Virus record (IMG/VR): IMGVR_UViG_3300042453_001086 | Location: 1 to 64,000 of that record | Direction: 5' to 3' (one strand) | From: a virus | DNA: 64,000 bases | Shown: positions 44,030 to 53,443 of the stretch, piece after piece | How positions within the stretch are numbered: position 1 is the stretch's first letter | Layout of the letters: the number at the start of each line of letters is the position of its first letter | Notes under the pieces: generated by a model | What the model was told of the DNA's origin: nothing | What the model saw: only the letters and a program-made list of their open reading frames with translations | Database searches by the model: none | Translations under genes and position numbers: made by a program

Positions 44030-45132
44030 CAGAAGGGATCAGATTCAACAGTCAGTTCGGGTTGAGTGGTTTCAGTAGGTTGAGCATCAATGGAAGCGTC
44101 AATCTTGGAATAGAGTTCCATGAAGGATTGCTTAGTCTCATCATCAAAACGAGCGATGCAAACCTCAATCGCTTTTTTACGCTTGCCAAAGATACTGAAG
44201 GCGCGGATAACGTGAACCAGACGACGAGTGGAAATGATTTCGTCAACACCACCATCGTAGAAGGTCTTACGAATAATCTCCGCCCATGCAACCAGACGAC
44301 TCACAAACTCTTCATCGTAGCAGTTCAGCGAATCAGCAGCTTTCTTAAGGATAGCAGTTTCAACCTTAGGAGTGGGATATGCCTGCTCAAAGGTCACAGG
44401 AAAACGCTCAAGGAATGCTTCGTTGAGAACGTTAGTGCCAATGAAGCGACCGTCATCGCTACCCTTACCTTTGGTGTTGGCAGTAGCAACAACGTTGAAA
44501 CCAGCAGCGGGTTTGACATACTTGCCGATCTTCTTAAGGAAGACACCCTTACCCTCAAGCACAGATTGCAGGCAGAGGATTTTGTTAGAGGCAAGATCAA
44601 TCTCATCCAGCAGCAGAATAGCACCGCGATTCAGTGCTTGAACCACAGGACCATCGTGCCATACGGTCTCACCGTTGACGAGACGGAAACCACCAATCAG
44701 GTCATCCTCGTCGGTCTCAATGGTGATGTTGACACGAATCAGTTCACGCTTCAGTTGAGCACAAGCTTGCTCAACACTGAAAGTTTTACCGTTACCAGAG
44801 AGACCAGTGATGAAGATAGGATAATACTGGCGAGAAGAAACAATCTTCTTAATATCACTAAAGTTACCAAAGCTGACGAAGGAAGCATCTTTCGCAGGAA
44901 TAAAGTTTTCAGGGTTTTCTGCCACAGGTTCAACAGCGGGTTGATTATAGGTTTGCTCAAGTTGCTCAGCAGCAGTCAGATGCCACAGACCACGCTGCAC
45001 CTTGAACTGGTCCAGTTTCTTAGTGAGCGTTTGGTAACCCATGCCAATCTCATCAGCATAGGCACGAACGTCAGCGGCAGTCACAACAGGACCGAAGCGG
45101 TCAATCATGGGGGCGACTTCAAAGTTTTTCAT
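44029..45132 (-). CDS. cobS: CobS-like MoxR-type AAA+ ATPase
   Basis: 367 residues. Walker A (TGLSGNGKTFSV), Walker B (AILLLDEIDLAS), sensor 1 (VVATANTKGKG) and an arginine finger region (LNEAFLERFPVTFEQ). Named CobS in cyanophages from similarity to the cobaltochelatase AAA subunit. The gene just upstream encodes a CobT-like VWA protein, so they probably form a MoxR/VWA remodelling complex. Promoter and terminator lie at 45159-45193. Confidence 0.9.
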   Translation of the reverse strand: MKNFEVAPMIDRFGPVVTAADVRAYADEIGMGYQTLTKKLDQFKVQRGLWHLTAAEQLEQTYNQPAVEPVAENPENFIPAKDASFVSFGNFSDIKKIVSSRQYYPIFITGLSGNGKTFSVEQACAQLKRELIRVNITIETDEDDLIGGFRLVNGETVWHDGPVVQALNRGAILLLDEIDLASNKILCLQSVLEGKGVFLKKIGKYVKPAAGFNVVATANTKGKGSDDGRFIGTNVLNEAFLERFPVTFEQAYPTPKVETAILKKAADSLNCYDEEFVSRLVAWAEIIRKTFYDGGVDEIISTRRLVHVIRAFSIFGKRKKAIEVCIARFDDETKQSFMELYSKIDASIDAQPTETTQPELTVESDPF

Positions 45133-45158
45133 GGTGTGGGGTCGTTTCGTATGTAAGT

Positions 45159-45193
45159 ATTATAGGGCAAAAGGGGTGGGGGCACAAGCCCCC
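45159..45193 (-). promoter_or_regulatory. Fused terminator and promoter between CobT-like gene and cobS
   Basis: GGGGGC/GCCCCC hairpin (45178-45193) followed by promoter elements: TTGTGC (45182-45187) starting in its loop, 17 bases, TATAAT (45159-45164). Confidence 0.6.
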
Positions 45194-45203
45194 ATTGATC
45201 AGA

Positions 45204-47348
45204 TCAACTAATGAGTGTGGCGAAGGAGGTCAGCATCTTCTTATTGACACCTTTCTTGGCGAGTGCTTTAGTAAATGCCTTGCCGATTTCTTTCTCGGTA
45301 GCATCATCTTCAACATCAAATTCGCTATTCGCAGATAGCGAATCAGTGCCCATCATGTAAAGTGCTTGATAACCAAGATGCTCAATCAGTTCAGCGGACT
45401 TGTTTTTCTTCCACTGCTTTTGAACTTCATCCCAAGAAGTTTTACAATCTTCAGCATTGTAGGTGGTGTTAAGACCACGACCATTCACCAGACGAATACC
45501 GATAAGGTTTACATCAGGGAAACGATCACGCACATTCTGAAGAAACACTTTGGTGATTTTATCAGAGTTACCATAGTAACCACCATCATCAAAGCGAGGA
45601 TACACACGACCAGTTTTACGATCACGCAGAACACAATCATTGGTTACATGATTCGTGCCCATACGGCTACCATACTTCTGGTCAGTGTAGTAGTTGATGC
45701 TGGCAGATTCACCGTCAGTCAGAATAATAACGTTGGTCTTTTGAACCTTGTTACGCTTCTGAAAGGCAGGGATAAGTGCTGTCAGAGAGATTGCTGCCTC
45801 ATGCAGAGGAGTGCCAGACAAACTATAACCAGCAGGAATAGAGTAACCAGAGTAGCTACCATTGCCAACAACAAGACGCCAGAAGTTTTTAAGTTGTGCT
45901 TCAAGGTCTTTGCCGTTGCGACCGTTGCTGCTGACAAGATTCAGCATGTTGAAGTGGTCACACAGTTTGACTTGACCCGCCTTAGGAGTTTGAATGCGAG
46001 GAGATTTGTTGCGAGTTTGAGTGTGATAATCGTAGCTTCGGTGATACCAGTAGTCATTGGTAAAAGCATAGATGTCAAAAGGAATCTGCACTTTCTTACA
46101 GAACCATGCAAGATTCAAAAGTTGCTTAGCAGTATCCTGCAGAATACCACCCATAGAACCAGACCAGTCAAGAATAAAAATCAGACCGTGATTCTTACCG
46201 TCAGGCACCACATTGATTTTCTTGAATACATCTTCATTCCACTTGTAGGTATGAAGCAGTGCAGTATCAAGGATACCAGTCTTGGCAGTAGATGCACGGG
46301 CATACTGGTCTGCAGACTTACGCATCTCAAACTCTTTCACAAGGTAGTTAACCTCGCGCTGAGCCTCGCTACGAAAAGTCAGATACTGTTTGTCAACTTC
46401 AGCAAACACACGGGAGGTCTGCTCATTGAAGCAAGTATTGCAGTCTTCTTGCACTTGCTTGTTAGAGACAACAATGTTATCTACTTTGAGGTCAGGCAGC
46501 TCAATGTAGTTGAGGTGATGAGAGCGAGGATGCTGACTAATCAGTTGTTTCTGATTCTCAGTGAATGCCTTGTCAGTTTCAGACTCAAGCGTGTTAGTTT
46601 GACCACCACCATTGGTAGCACCTTCACCTTGCTCATTGGGTTGATCAGAATCAGCACCTTTGGTTTGATTACCGTCACCAGAAGTTTGCTGAGGTTGCTC
46701 ACCCTCACCATCGGTAGAATCACCCTCGCCCTGAGTGGAATCACCACCACCTTGGGTAGATTGCTGGAGGTCGCCTTGCGCCTCAACAACCTGCTGTTGT
46801 TCCTGTTGCTCAGTATAAGCAAGAATCTTGCGAGCAACATCTACAACTTGCTCAAAGGTTTCGGCATTGGCAAGTTCATCTACGATAGCTTTCTCTTCAG
46901 CATTCCAAGAGAACACTTCACCAGCATGAATGCCGATTTTAAAATAGAGATTCACACGGTCAATCAGAGCATAACTATCCAGCTCACGGTCGCCAATGCA
47001 GAAGAAATCATCATCTTGCAGTTCTTTATAACCAGCGTAGAAGTTACGGGCGAGGCCAGGAAACTTACGCTTCATCAGTTTCTCAATACGAGCATCCTCA
47101 CACACGTTCAGGTAGGACTGAGGAATGCCATAGTCATCACCCCAACGGTCAGGGGTGTAGAGAGCGTGACCGACTTCATGCCCCACCAGCATATCGTAGA
47201 CGTTGGCGGATGCCCGCTCCCACATCGGCAGGGTGAGGATACGGTCTTTCACGTTGAACATCGCCGTCTCTACAGGGCGGTGCTCTACAATAAGATTCTC
47301 GGTAGCGAGGAGGCGAGCGAGATTGCCCTTGACTTCGGCGTTGAACAT
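45204..47348 (-). CDS. cobT: CobT-like protein with HExxH and VWA domain
   Basis: 714 residues from MFNAEVKGNLARLLATENLI. HEVGHALYTPD at about residues 58-68 is a zinc-metallopeptidase-type motif. Residues about 200-270 are a Gln/Gly/Ser/Glu linker. The C-terminal half is a von Willebrand A domain with MIDAS residues (FILDWSGSMGG; then SGTPLHEA and VIILTDGES). Cobaltochelatase CobT shares this layout. Pairing with the cobS ATPase suggests chelatase-like or protein-remodelling activity. Confidence 0.85.
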   Translation of the reverse strand: MFNAEVKGNLARLLATENLIVEHRPVETAMFNVKDRILTLPMWERASANVYDMLVGHEVGHALYTPDRWGDDYGIPQSYLNVCEDARIEKLMKRKFPGLARNFYAGYKELQDDDFFCIGDRELDSYALIDRVNLYFKIGIHAGEVFSWNAEEKAIVDELANAETFEQVVDVARKILAYTEQQEQQQVVEAQGDLQQSTQGGGDSTQGEGDSTDGEGEQPQQTSGDGNQTKGADSDQPNEQGEGATNGGGQTNTLESETDKAFTENQKQLISQHPRSHHLNYIELPDLKVDNIVVSNKQVQEDCNTCFNEQTSRVFAEVDKQYLTFRSEAQREVNYLVKEFEMRKSADQYARASTAKTGILDTALLHTYKWNEDVFKKINVVPDGKNHGLIFILDWSGSMGGILQDTAKQLLNLAWFCKKVQIPFDIYAFTNDYWYHRSYDYHTQTRNKSPRIQTPKAGQVKLCDHFNMLNLVSSNGRNGKDLEAQLKNFWRLVVGNGSYSGYSIPAGYSLSGTPLHEAAISLTALIPAFQKRNKVQKTNVIILTDGESASINYYTDQKYGSRMGTNHVTNDCVLRDRKTGRVYPRFDDGGYYGNSDKITKVFLQNVRDRFPDVNLIGIRLVNGRGLNTTYNAEDCKTSWDEVQKQWKKNKSAELIEHLGYQALYMMGTDSLSANSEFDVEDDATEKEIGKAFTKALAKKGVNKKMLTSFATLIS

Positions 47349-47411
47349 CGGTCTCTTTCGTTGATGAATCAACTATACAGCAAAGGGGTCGCCGCAGCAA
47401 CCCCTGTTAAG

Positions 47412-49136
47412 TTATTCTGATGTCTCGTCTGTGACGTATGAGAAGTTTTTATGCTTCTCAAATCGTAGGCAGCGGTCAAACTTGTCTGCCATATTGTCGC
47501 GGTGGGAGATAACAAATACGTTTGTTTTGTCATCGAATGTTTTGAGAATCCATCCGAGGTCACTGTTACCAGATTGGTCAAGTGACCCGTCAAAGATTTC
47601 ATCAAGGATTAGAAGATTAGTATCCACGCTATTCTTAAGTTTAGCAACACTACGCCAAGTAAGCAGCAGAGCAATATCGATTCTAGCCTTTTCGCCTTCA
47701 GAAAAAGATTCATAACTAAACTCATCCCTATAACGTGATTTGATTACCTCTTCAAAACTTTCGTTGAGCATGAACGATGCTGGAAACTCCATCTTATCAA
47801 GGTAGTCGTTGATAAGTTTGTTCATCGTTGGGAGGTATTTTTTGATGATGCGCGTTTTGATGCCCGAGTCTTTGAGGAGTTGTGCCGCCGTGAGTAGGCA
47901 GTCTTTTTCTTCTTTTGTTTCAGAAATCGTTTCTTGGATTCGCTTCCCGTCCTCGCTGAGCGATTTAAGTATTGAAAACTGCTCCCGTTGACTGACATCT
48001 GAATCCCGCAGTTTTCTGATGTCGTCGTCCAGTTCTTCAATTCGTTTATGAAGTGACTTAATTTCATTATTGAGTTGTCGATTCTTTAGATTGAGTTCGT
48101 TTATTTCATCAATCAAAAGAATAAAGGTATTCTCTTTACTTTGGAGATCAGAAAGTTGTTGTCCCAAATCAGACATAGCTTTCTCCACCTCAGCAAGTTT
48201 ATCCGAGAGAACTTGGATCTTCTCTTGTTTAAAATGCTCCTCAATACTCTGCCCGCATGTCGGGCACGAATCATTCTGCTCAAAGAATATTTTTTCCTTA
48301 TTATATGTTTTTTGTTTGGATGATATTTTGTTGCTGAGCGTATTAACCTTAGTGATCGTTGCTTTAAGCGTCTGCGTGTCTGAAACGGCAGCGGTCTTAG
48401 TGTCGATTTCCTTGTCGTTATTGAGGATTTGTGTCTCATAATCTAGAGCCTCTTGTAGAAGAGTTTCTTTGCGATTCTCTTTTTCTTGAATGTCTTCTTT
48501 ATTCTTCTTTTCAATGTCAAGCATAAACTGCTTCTGCATGTCAATCTTCTCTTTGACAAGTGAGAGTTTATATTCGTGGTCTTTAAGTTCGTCGTTGATT
48601 ACTTTGATTTTTTCTTTCAGATTGACATTCATTGTTGAGAAGATTTGAATGTCAAGAATGTCTTCGATGATTTCTCTGCGAGCTGCCAATGGAAGACGCA
48701 TAAATGGCACAAAGGTGGATGACCCGAGCACCACAATCTGAGTAAACGATTTGTAGTTCATCTTCAGAATCGTTTGCTCAAAATGTTTCTGCTGATCTAC
48801 GGCAGATGAATCTTGGTTGAGTAGCGCACCATTCTGATAGATTTCAAACTTCGCTGGTTTAATACCACGAATCACTTTGTATTTATTATTGCCAATATCA
48901 AAGTTAACTTCTACAACACAATCAGATTGATTGATAGAGTTGAGAAGTTGTGGTTTATTAATCTTACGGAAAGGTTTACCAAATAAAGAAAAAGTCAAGG
49001 CATCTAGAATAGTTGACTTGCCAGCACCATTGGTTCCCACAATCAAACTACTCTTTCTATCGGTCAGAGAAATCTCCGTGAACTGAGCACCAGTAGAAAG
49101 AAAGTTTTTCCATTTAATCGTCTTGAAAATTATCAT
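47412..49136 (-). CDS. gp46: Recombination nuclease subunit gp46 (Rad50/SbcC-like)
   Basis: 574 residues from MIIFKTIKWKNFLSTG. Walker A (VGTNGAGKSTILDAL), long coiled coils with a zinc hook (NDSCPTCGQSIEEH), ABC signature (ESFSEGEKARIDIAL) and Walker B (LLILDEIFDGSLD). With gp47 it resects DNA ends and helps host DNA breakdown. Start at 49136 overlaps the small upstream gene. Confidence 0.94.
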   Translation of the reverse strand: MIIFKTIKWKNFLSTGAQFTEISLTDRKSSLIVGTNGAGKSTILDALTFSLFGKPFRKINKPQLLNSINQSDCVVEVNFDIGNNKYKVIRGIKPAKFEIYQNGALLNQDSSAVDQQKHFEQTILKMNYKSFTQIVVLGSSTFVPFMRLPLAARREIIEDILDIQIFSTMNVNLKEKIKVINDELKDHEYKLSLVKEKIDMQKQFMLDIEKKNKEDIQEKENRKETLLQEALDYETQILNNDKEIDTKTAAVSDTQTLKATITKVNTLSNKISSKQKTYNKEKIFFEQNDSCPTCGQSIEEHFKQEKIQVLSDKLAEVEKAMSDLGQQLSDLQSKENTFILLIDEINELNLKNRQLNNEIKSLHKRIEELDDDIRKLRDSDVSQREQFSILKSLSEDGKRIQETISETKEEKDCLLTAAQLLKDSGIKTRIIKKYLPTMNKLINDYLDKMEFPASFMLNESFEEVIKSRYRDEFSYESFSEGEKARIDIALLLTWRSVAKLKNSVDTNLLILDEIFDGSLDQSGNSDLGWILKTFDDKTNVFVISHRDNMADKFDRCLRFEKHKNFSYVTDETSE

Positions 49137-49401
49137 AAGATCTAGGGGGAACAATAATGTCGTCAGGTTCAACAATGAGGTATTTCATACCTCGCAACTC
49201 ACACATGCCAACACCTGCTTTAGCATCAACTTCATAAGTCATTAGTGGAGGAAGACTGTCATCATCTTGATTCGCCACAAGCAATCCAAGATAACGCTCT
49301 GCATCATCTTCCTCTCGAAAAAAGTATACCACATGATCACCCTCTTCGTCAAGAACTGAGTATACTCCGTCTGGATGTTCAGTAAGAGTGATCAAAAACA
49401 T
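49114..49401 (-). CDS. Conserved-looking protein between gp46 and gp47 (95 aa)
   Basis: MFLITLTEHPDGVYSVLDEE; a compact acidic alpha/beta protein (YFFREEDDAERYLGLLVAN) with a beta C-terminus (MKYLIVEPDDIIVP). Similar small genes sit here in other cyanomyoviruses as I recall. Possibly an accessory of gp46/47. Confidence 0.7.
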   Translation of the reverse strand: MFLITLTEHPDGVYSVLDEEGDHVVYFFREEDDAERYLGLLVANQDDDSLPPLMTYEVDAKAGVGMCELRGMKYLIVEPDDIIVPPRSYDNFQDD

Positions 49402-50451
49402 TTATACTACCTCACAACTTTCAATATATAGTGACTTCATTATACTCTTTAACTTTGCTTTGTCTACGGCAATCTCCACCTCATCAATGTATTCATTAAG
49501 AAGTGTGAGTGTATCTTTGATTTCTACATTATCATCATCTTCAACAAAAGCATCATTGACCAGAGTTTCAATGATTTTGACATCGTGAGGAGCAACTGCA
49601 AACACAGAATCTACAAACTTTTCAAACTCAGTATAGTCTTTCTTATCTTCTACGATAATCTTGACAAAAGAATTTGAACACTCACTGGTATCGAAGCTGA
49701 GATGAGAACCAGTAGAATCATTATAATAGATTTTCTGGAAAATCTCATAAGGGTTCTTGACCCGCTTGAGTTTATTTGTCGTTGGTTCATAAAGGTGAAA
49801 TCCTCGCTCGTCTTTATAATCATTCCAGAACATCTGGTAAGGATTACCCAGATAGGTGATGTTACCTCTGGATGATTTGTGGTGGTAGTGTCCCGAGAAT
49901 ACTTGTTTGAACTTTTTGAAAATCTTAGGATCCATACCATGATCTTGTGTATTCCCAGGAGTCACTTCAAAACCAGATAGTTCAAGGTGACCCATAGCAA
50001 TCTCAGCACCAGTATCTTCAATGTGCTTCATGGTTTCCTCATAGTTAGAGGAGTTAATCCAGGGCAGCATCAGAATCTTAGCGCCATCAATCATTACAGT
50101 CTCTGGACGAGAATAGATTTCAATGTTACTAAAGTCCTTGAGCAGAAGTTCTGGGGAATTAATCTCGTTAGTATTCTTGTAGTAGGTACAGTGATTACCA
50201 AGAATCATGTGAACGAAGATACCCATATCTTCAAGGCGTTGAAAATAATAACTACGCACACGGTTCCAAACATTGAAATCAATCCCCTTACGATTATCAA
50301 ACGTATCACCGAGGTCAATAACAGTCTTGATTCCATGTCTCTCCAGTGTTGGGAAAAAGATGTCGTCGTAGAATTTTTTGAAGTATTCCCAGAACGCGAC
50401 ACTACCTTTTCTCCCGTCAAGATGTTGGTCAGTAATAAGAGCTACGGTCAT
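49402..50451 (-). CDS. gp47: Recombination nuclease subunit gp47 (Mre11/SbcD-like)
   Basis: 349 residues; the phosphoesterase motifs are in order: ITDQHLDG, DLGDTFDNRK, ILGNHCTY, MGHLELSG and FSGHYHHK. Partner of gp46. Overlaps gp55 by ATGA. Confidence 0.94.
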   Translation of the reverse strand: MTVALITDQHLDGRKGSVAFWEYFKKFYDDIFFPTLERHGIKTVIDLGDTFDNRKGIDFNVWNRVRSYYFQRLEDMGIFVHMILGNHCTYYKNTNEINSPELLLKDFSNIEIYSRPETVMIDGAKILMLPWINSSNYEETMKHIEDTGAEIAMGHLELSGFEVTPGNTQDHGMDPKIFKKFKQVFSGHYHHKSSRGNITYLGNPYQMFWNDYKDERGFHLYEPTTNKLKRVKNPYEIFQKIYYNDSTGSHLSFDTSECSNSFVKIIVEDKKDYTEFEKFVDSVFAVAPHDVKIIETLVNDAFVEDDDNVEIKDTLTLLNEYIDEVEIAVDKAKLKSIMKSLYIESCEVV

Positions 50452-50963
50452 CGTTTAGATCTAATCTCAAGGTTTTCTTTGATACTGTTCATGTCAGCAC
50501 TGCTGCTACTATAACCATACATGTCCCCACCGTGACTGTCCATATGCAAAACTTCATCAAAACCAGAACGTTCGAGAATCTTAGCTTTGATTTCTAGTTG
50601 CTTTTTCTCACGCTGAATACGACGAAGAAAAGCATAGTAGATGATTTGAGTAAAGTAAGCAAACGGGTTAGTAGACTTTTCTGGATTAAAGTTGTCAATA
50701 TATTGAAGGCAGTTTTCGATGCCATCACAAATCATATCTTCCCTAAACATGTAGTTGACAAAGTTAGGTTTGTATGATAAATGAGTGGCAATCTTTAGAA
50801 AACACTCTCCAATATAGTTTGGTACTTTTGGTTTTGGTTTTCCCTTTTCTTTGGCGGCAGCAACTTGTTGCCGATAAACCATAAGGGCATCCAAAAATTC
50901 CCTGTTGTTTACATAGTTCTCTTTGGTTGCCCTTCTAGCCATGGGTTTGTTTGCTGCTAACAT
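50448..50963 (-). CDS. gp55: Late-transcription sigma factor gp55
   Basis: 171 residues; NYVNNREFLDALMVYRQQ, then the sigma-2-like region (DMICDGIENCLQYIDNFNPE and PFAYFTQIIYYAFLRRIQRE). In T4, gp55 directs host RNA polymerase to TATAAATA late promoters, which are abundant here. ATG at 50963 or at 50942 (MARRATKE); neither has a clear ribosome-binding site. Confidence 0.92.
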   Translation of the reverse strand: MLAANKPMARRATKENYVNNREFLDALMVYRQQVAAAKEKGKPKPKVPNYIGECFLKIATHLSYKPNFVNYMFREDMICDGIENCLQYIDNFNPEKSTNPFAYFTQIIYYAFLRRIQREKKQLEIKAKILERSGFDEVLHMDSHGGDMYGYSSSSADMNSIKENLEIRSKR

Positions 50964-51020
50964 TTGCTTTTATTTACTCTGTGTGTATTGTAACACACCA
51001 AGCAACGTTTGTAAAGGGGC

Positions 51021-51049
51021 TTGACAAGACCTTATATTCTAGGTATAAT
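51021..51049 (+). promoter_or_regulatory. Perfect consensus promoter pointing antisense
   Basis: GGGGC-TTGACA (51021-51026), 17 bases, TATAAT (51044-51049) on the plus strand between gp55 and the gene at 51065. There is no plus-strand gene downstream apart from a 26-codon frame at 51054, so the transcript would be antisense to 51065-51484 and uvsW. Confidence 0.7.
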
Positions 51050-51064
51050 AGCAATGTCGCGCTT

Positions 51065-51484
51065 TCAAGATTTATTATATATCTCTTCTAATAACTTCTT
51101 AGCTTCTTTAATAGATCCTAGATATCCTTCATGATCTTTAGGATCTTGTTTTTTTGTATTTGATTTTTGTTCCTTTGATCTTGATTTTCTATATTTACTT
51201 TTATCATTTAAATGATCTTCGTAAAATCCACAGATTTTATTATCTAGTTCAATCATAGTTATAATATGACTTCTAGGAATAATAAACATATCTTCGTGAG
51301 TGGCGTTGATCCAATCATCAAAGACGATTCCTTCCACAATCATATTAGGTTTTTTAATTTCTATTTTTTCAACTAGGCGAGGATTAAAGACAATAACAAC
51401 ATCATCATCTGGATCGTAACTAACTTTAGCTACGATTTCTTCTCCAGACGTAAGTTTCATTGATGCATAAAAATCTTCTTCCAT
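51065..51484 (-). CDS. Putative small-barrel protein with basic tail (139 aa)
   Basis: MEEDFYASMKLTSGEEIVAK, IVFNPRLVEKIEI and DMFIIPRSHIITMIE give a strand pattern like the two paralogues at 38.5-39.1 kb (GE-IVA, NP, P-x-x-I, Y-E). After the barrel comes a Lys/Ser-rich linker and a helical end (LGSIKEAKKLLEEIYNK). Function unknown; two bases downstream of uvsW. Confidence 0.6.
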   Translation of the reverse strand: MEEDFYASMKLTSGEEIVAKVSYDPDDDVVIVFNPRLVEKIEIKKPNMIVEGIVFDDWINATHEDMFIIPRSHIITMIELDNKICGFYEDHLNDKSKYRKSRSKEQKSNTKKQDPKDHEGYLGSIKEAKKLLEEIYNKS

Positions 51485-51485
51485 G

Positions 51486-52964
51486 TTAGTTTAAATCCAG
51501 TTTAATGATTTCTACATTGAACTTTTCTTCTTCATAGATTTTCAAACGCTCATCCAGATGTTTAAGCGTATAGTTTTTTTGTGGTGTTCTGCAGAACTCA
51601 TCGGCAATGTCATAAAGAGTTGCATAAGTTTTATTATTACCCTTACGCAATACACGACCGATAGACTGTAAGTTCCTTACTCTTGATTTTGAAGGTGAAG
51701 CAAATACAACATTGTGTAGATTACGAATGTTGATGCCAGTGCTGAATGTTCCGTATGAAGCAACAATCACTGCGTTGTTTTCAGTTTCAGTGATGCGTCT
51801 AATCTCTTCGCGTTCTTCAGTGTCTACACCACCATAGACCAGAAAAACTTTACGACCTTCTTCGACAACACTATTTATCGCCTCGTAAAGTGGCATCCCG
51901 TGACGCTCAACATAGTTGAAAAGAACCAGAGAGTTTCCTTCAAGGTCACGCACAAGATTTTTAATCAGTCTGTTGCGTTTTGGATTATCAACAATAGCAT
52001 CAATCTCTCCCTGATAATCAAAGAACTCCATTCTCTCATGCTTCAGCAAAAGAACTTTGATTCTGAAATCAGATAGATGACCTTCCTTAATAAGTTTCTC
52101 TGTCTTGGTAACATGCTTACACTCACCAAACAATCCTTCCAGCACCCACTTGTGGGTAGCAGAACCATCTAGTGTTCCAGTGAAACCAAAACGATACTTA
52201 GCTTCATGCAACTTAGTCATGATGCCAGTAAGTGATTTGGATTTGAATAGGTGTGCCTCGTCACCAATGACACAGGAGAAGTCATCGAACCAACGCTTTG
52301 GAAACTTGTAGATAGATTGCCAAGTGGAAATGATGACCGCTTTCTCTACGTTCTTATCTTTACCACCATAGATTTTGTGGCAGTGTTCTTCTACATCCCA
52401 ACCATAGTCTTCGAAGTCTTTATACATCTGCTCCACCAGTGAAGTAGTGGGAACAATGATAAGAGTTTTCTTTCCTGTCTTTCTATATTCCGACGCATAA
52501 TAATAACGCACCAGAGAATAAATCATTAGAGATTTACCAGATGCAGTGGGGGAGAGTAGAAGCCTACGATTGTTTAGCAATGCTTCGTAGACAGCCTGAA
52601 CCTGATAATCTCTGGGTTGATGGTTTGGGCATACCGCTGCCATGAATCCTTTGACTCCTTCGAGAGTGATCATCGGATTCTTTTCTTCTACATCTCCGTA
52701 GAACTTATTGGGCTCATAAGAAATAGAATAGTTTTTAATACCACACCATTCCTTCAGGTGTGAGATTAGACCACAATAGAGCTCACCTGTTCCTGGTGAA
52801 TAAAGTCTAATCTTGCCATCCCACACACCACTTCTATACTGTGGCATAAACTTGGCGTTGGGAATGTCGAACGTAAAGTAATCTGCTAACTCGTAATGAA
52901 CGTGAGGTTCTGCTTTGATGGTCAGATAAATGTTGTTCTTTTTTGCAACTGCCAGATTTGTCAT
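51486..52964 (-). CDS. uvsW: DNA/RNA helicase UvsW
   Basis: 492 residues, superfamily 2: Q/Walker A region (LLSPTASGKSLMIYS), DEAH box (VIGDEAHLFKSKS), FGFTGT motif III and QSIGRVLRKG motif VI, preceded by an N-terminal substrate domain. Remodels forks and R-loops, turning off origin initiation late in T4. Confidence 0.95.
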   Translation of the reverse strand: MTNLAVAKKNNIYLTIKAEPHVHYELADYFTFDIPNAKFMPQYRSGVWDGKIRLYSPGTGELYCGLISHLKEWCGIKNYSISYEPNKFYGDVEEKNPMITLEGVKGFMAAVCPNHQPRDYQVQAVYEALLNNRRLLLSPTASGKSLMIYSLVRYYYASEYRKTGKKTLIIVPTTSLVEQMYKDFEDYGWDVEEHCHKIYGGKDKNVEKAVIISTWQSIYKFPKRWFDDFSCVIGDEAHLFKSKSLTGIMTKLHEAKYRFGFTGTLDGSATHKWVLEGLFGECKHVTKTEKLIKEGHLSDFRIKVLLLKHERMEFFDYQGEIDAIVDNPKRNRLIKNLVRDLEGNSLVLFNYVERHGMPLYEAINSVVEEGRKVFLVYGGVDTEEREEIRRITETENNAVIVASYGTFSTGINIRNLHNVVFASPSKSRVRNLQSIGRVLRKGNNKTYATLYDIADEFCRTPQKNYTLKHLDERLKIYEEEKFNVEIIKLDLN

Positions 52965-53440
52965 TAGGTGCTACCGTTAATAAACTTCTCCCACTCGATA
53001 GCGTTTTTAATTTGGAAACTTCTGTTGGAAATCATTTTAAGAACATTATCCAAAAAGAAAAGTGCCTTATTAATAAACTCTATTTTCATCTCAATGTTAA
53101 TCAAATCCTCATCCGCTTCTAGATATACTTTCATCTTCTCGGATGTTTTTATGGATTGCCCAAAAGGTTTTTCTTTGTAAACTTCGGGGTCTGCTTCCCC
53201 TTGATAATATTCTCTTTTTTCTTTTAACTTCATACGATACTGGAACTCCAGTGCTGTCTTCTCTGTAGAGAAATCGTTGTAAAAGTTTAAATATTTATTG
53301 TGCTGGTAAGGAATGTCTAGCGAGATTTGTGCTAGGTCTGCTGAGTATTGTTTGTTTTTAAACTGAAAGTCGATATGTGAATCTTCTTGCCATTCTGATT
53401 TAACATGATTAAAAAGGGTTCTCAAATCATCAAACTTCAT
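52964..53440 (-). CDS. uvsY: Recombination mediator UvsY
   Basis: 158 residues, mostly helical. The C-terminal LDNVLKMISNRSFQIKNAIE-WEKF is the recognisable UvsY end. Loads UvsX onto gp32-covered DNA. Directly adjoins uvsW. Confidence 0.88.
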   Translation of the reverse strand: MKFDDLRTLFNHVKSEWQEDSHIDFQFKNKQYSADLAQISLDIPYQHNKYLNFYNDFSTEKTALEFQYRMKLKEKREYYQGEADPEVYKEKPFGQSIKTSEKMKVYLEADEDLINIEMKIEFINKALFFLDNVLKMISNRSFQIKNAIEWEKFINGST

Positions 53441-53443
53441 AAA

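Noticed and set aside
44062-45156. Plus-strand open frame of 364 codons
   Set aside because: Opposite-strand shadow of cobS, whose AAA+ motifs are clear.
45366-47420. Plus-strand open frame of 684 codons
   Set aside because: It mirrors the CobT-like gene, has no ribosome-binding site and reads as low-quality, Thr/Ile/Val-rich shadow sequence.
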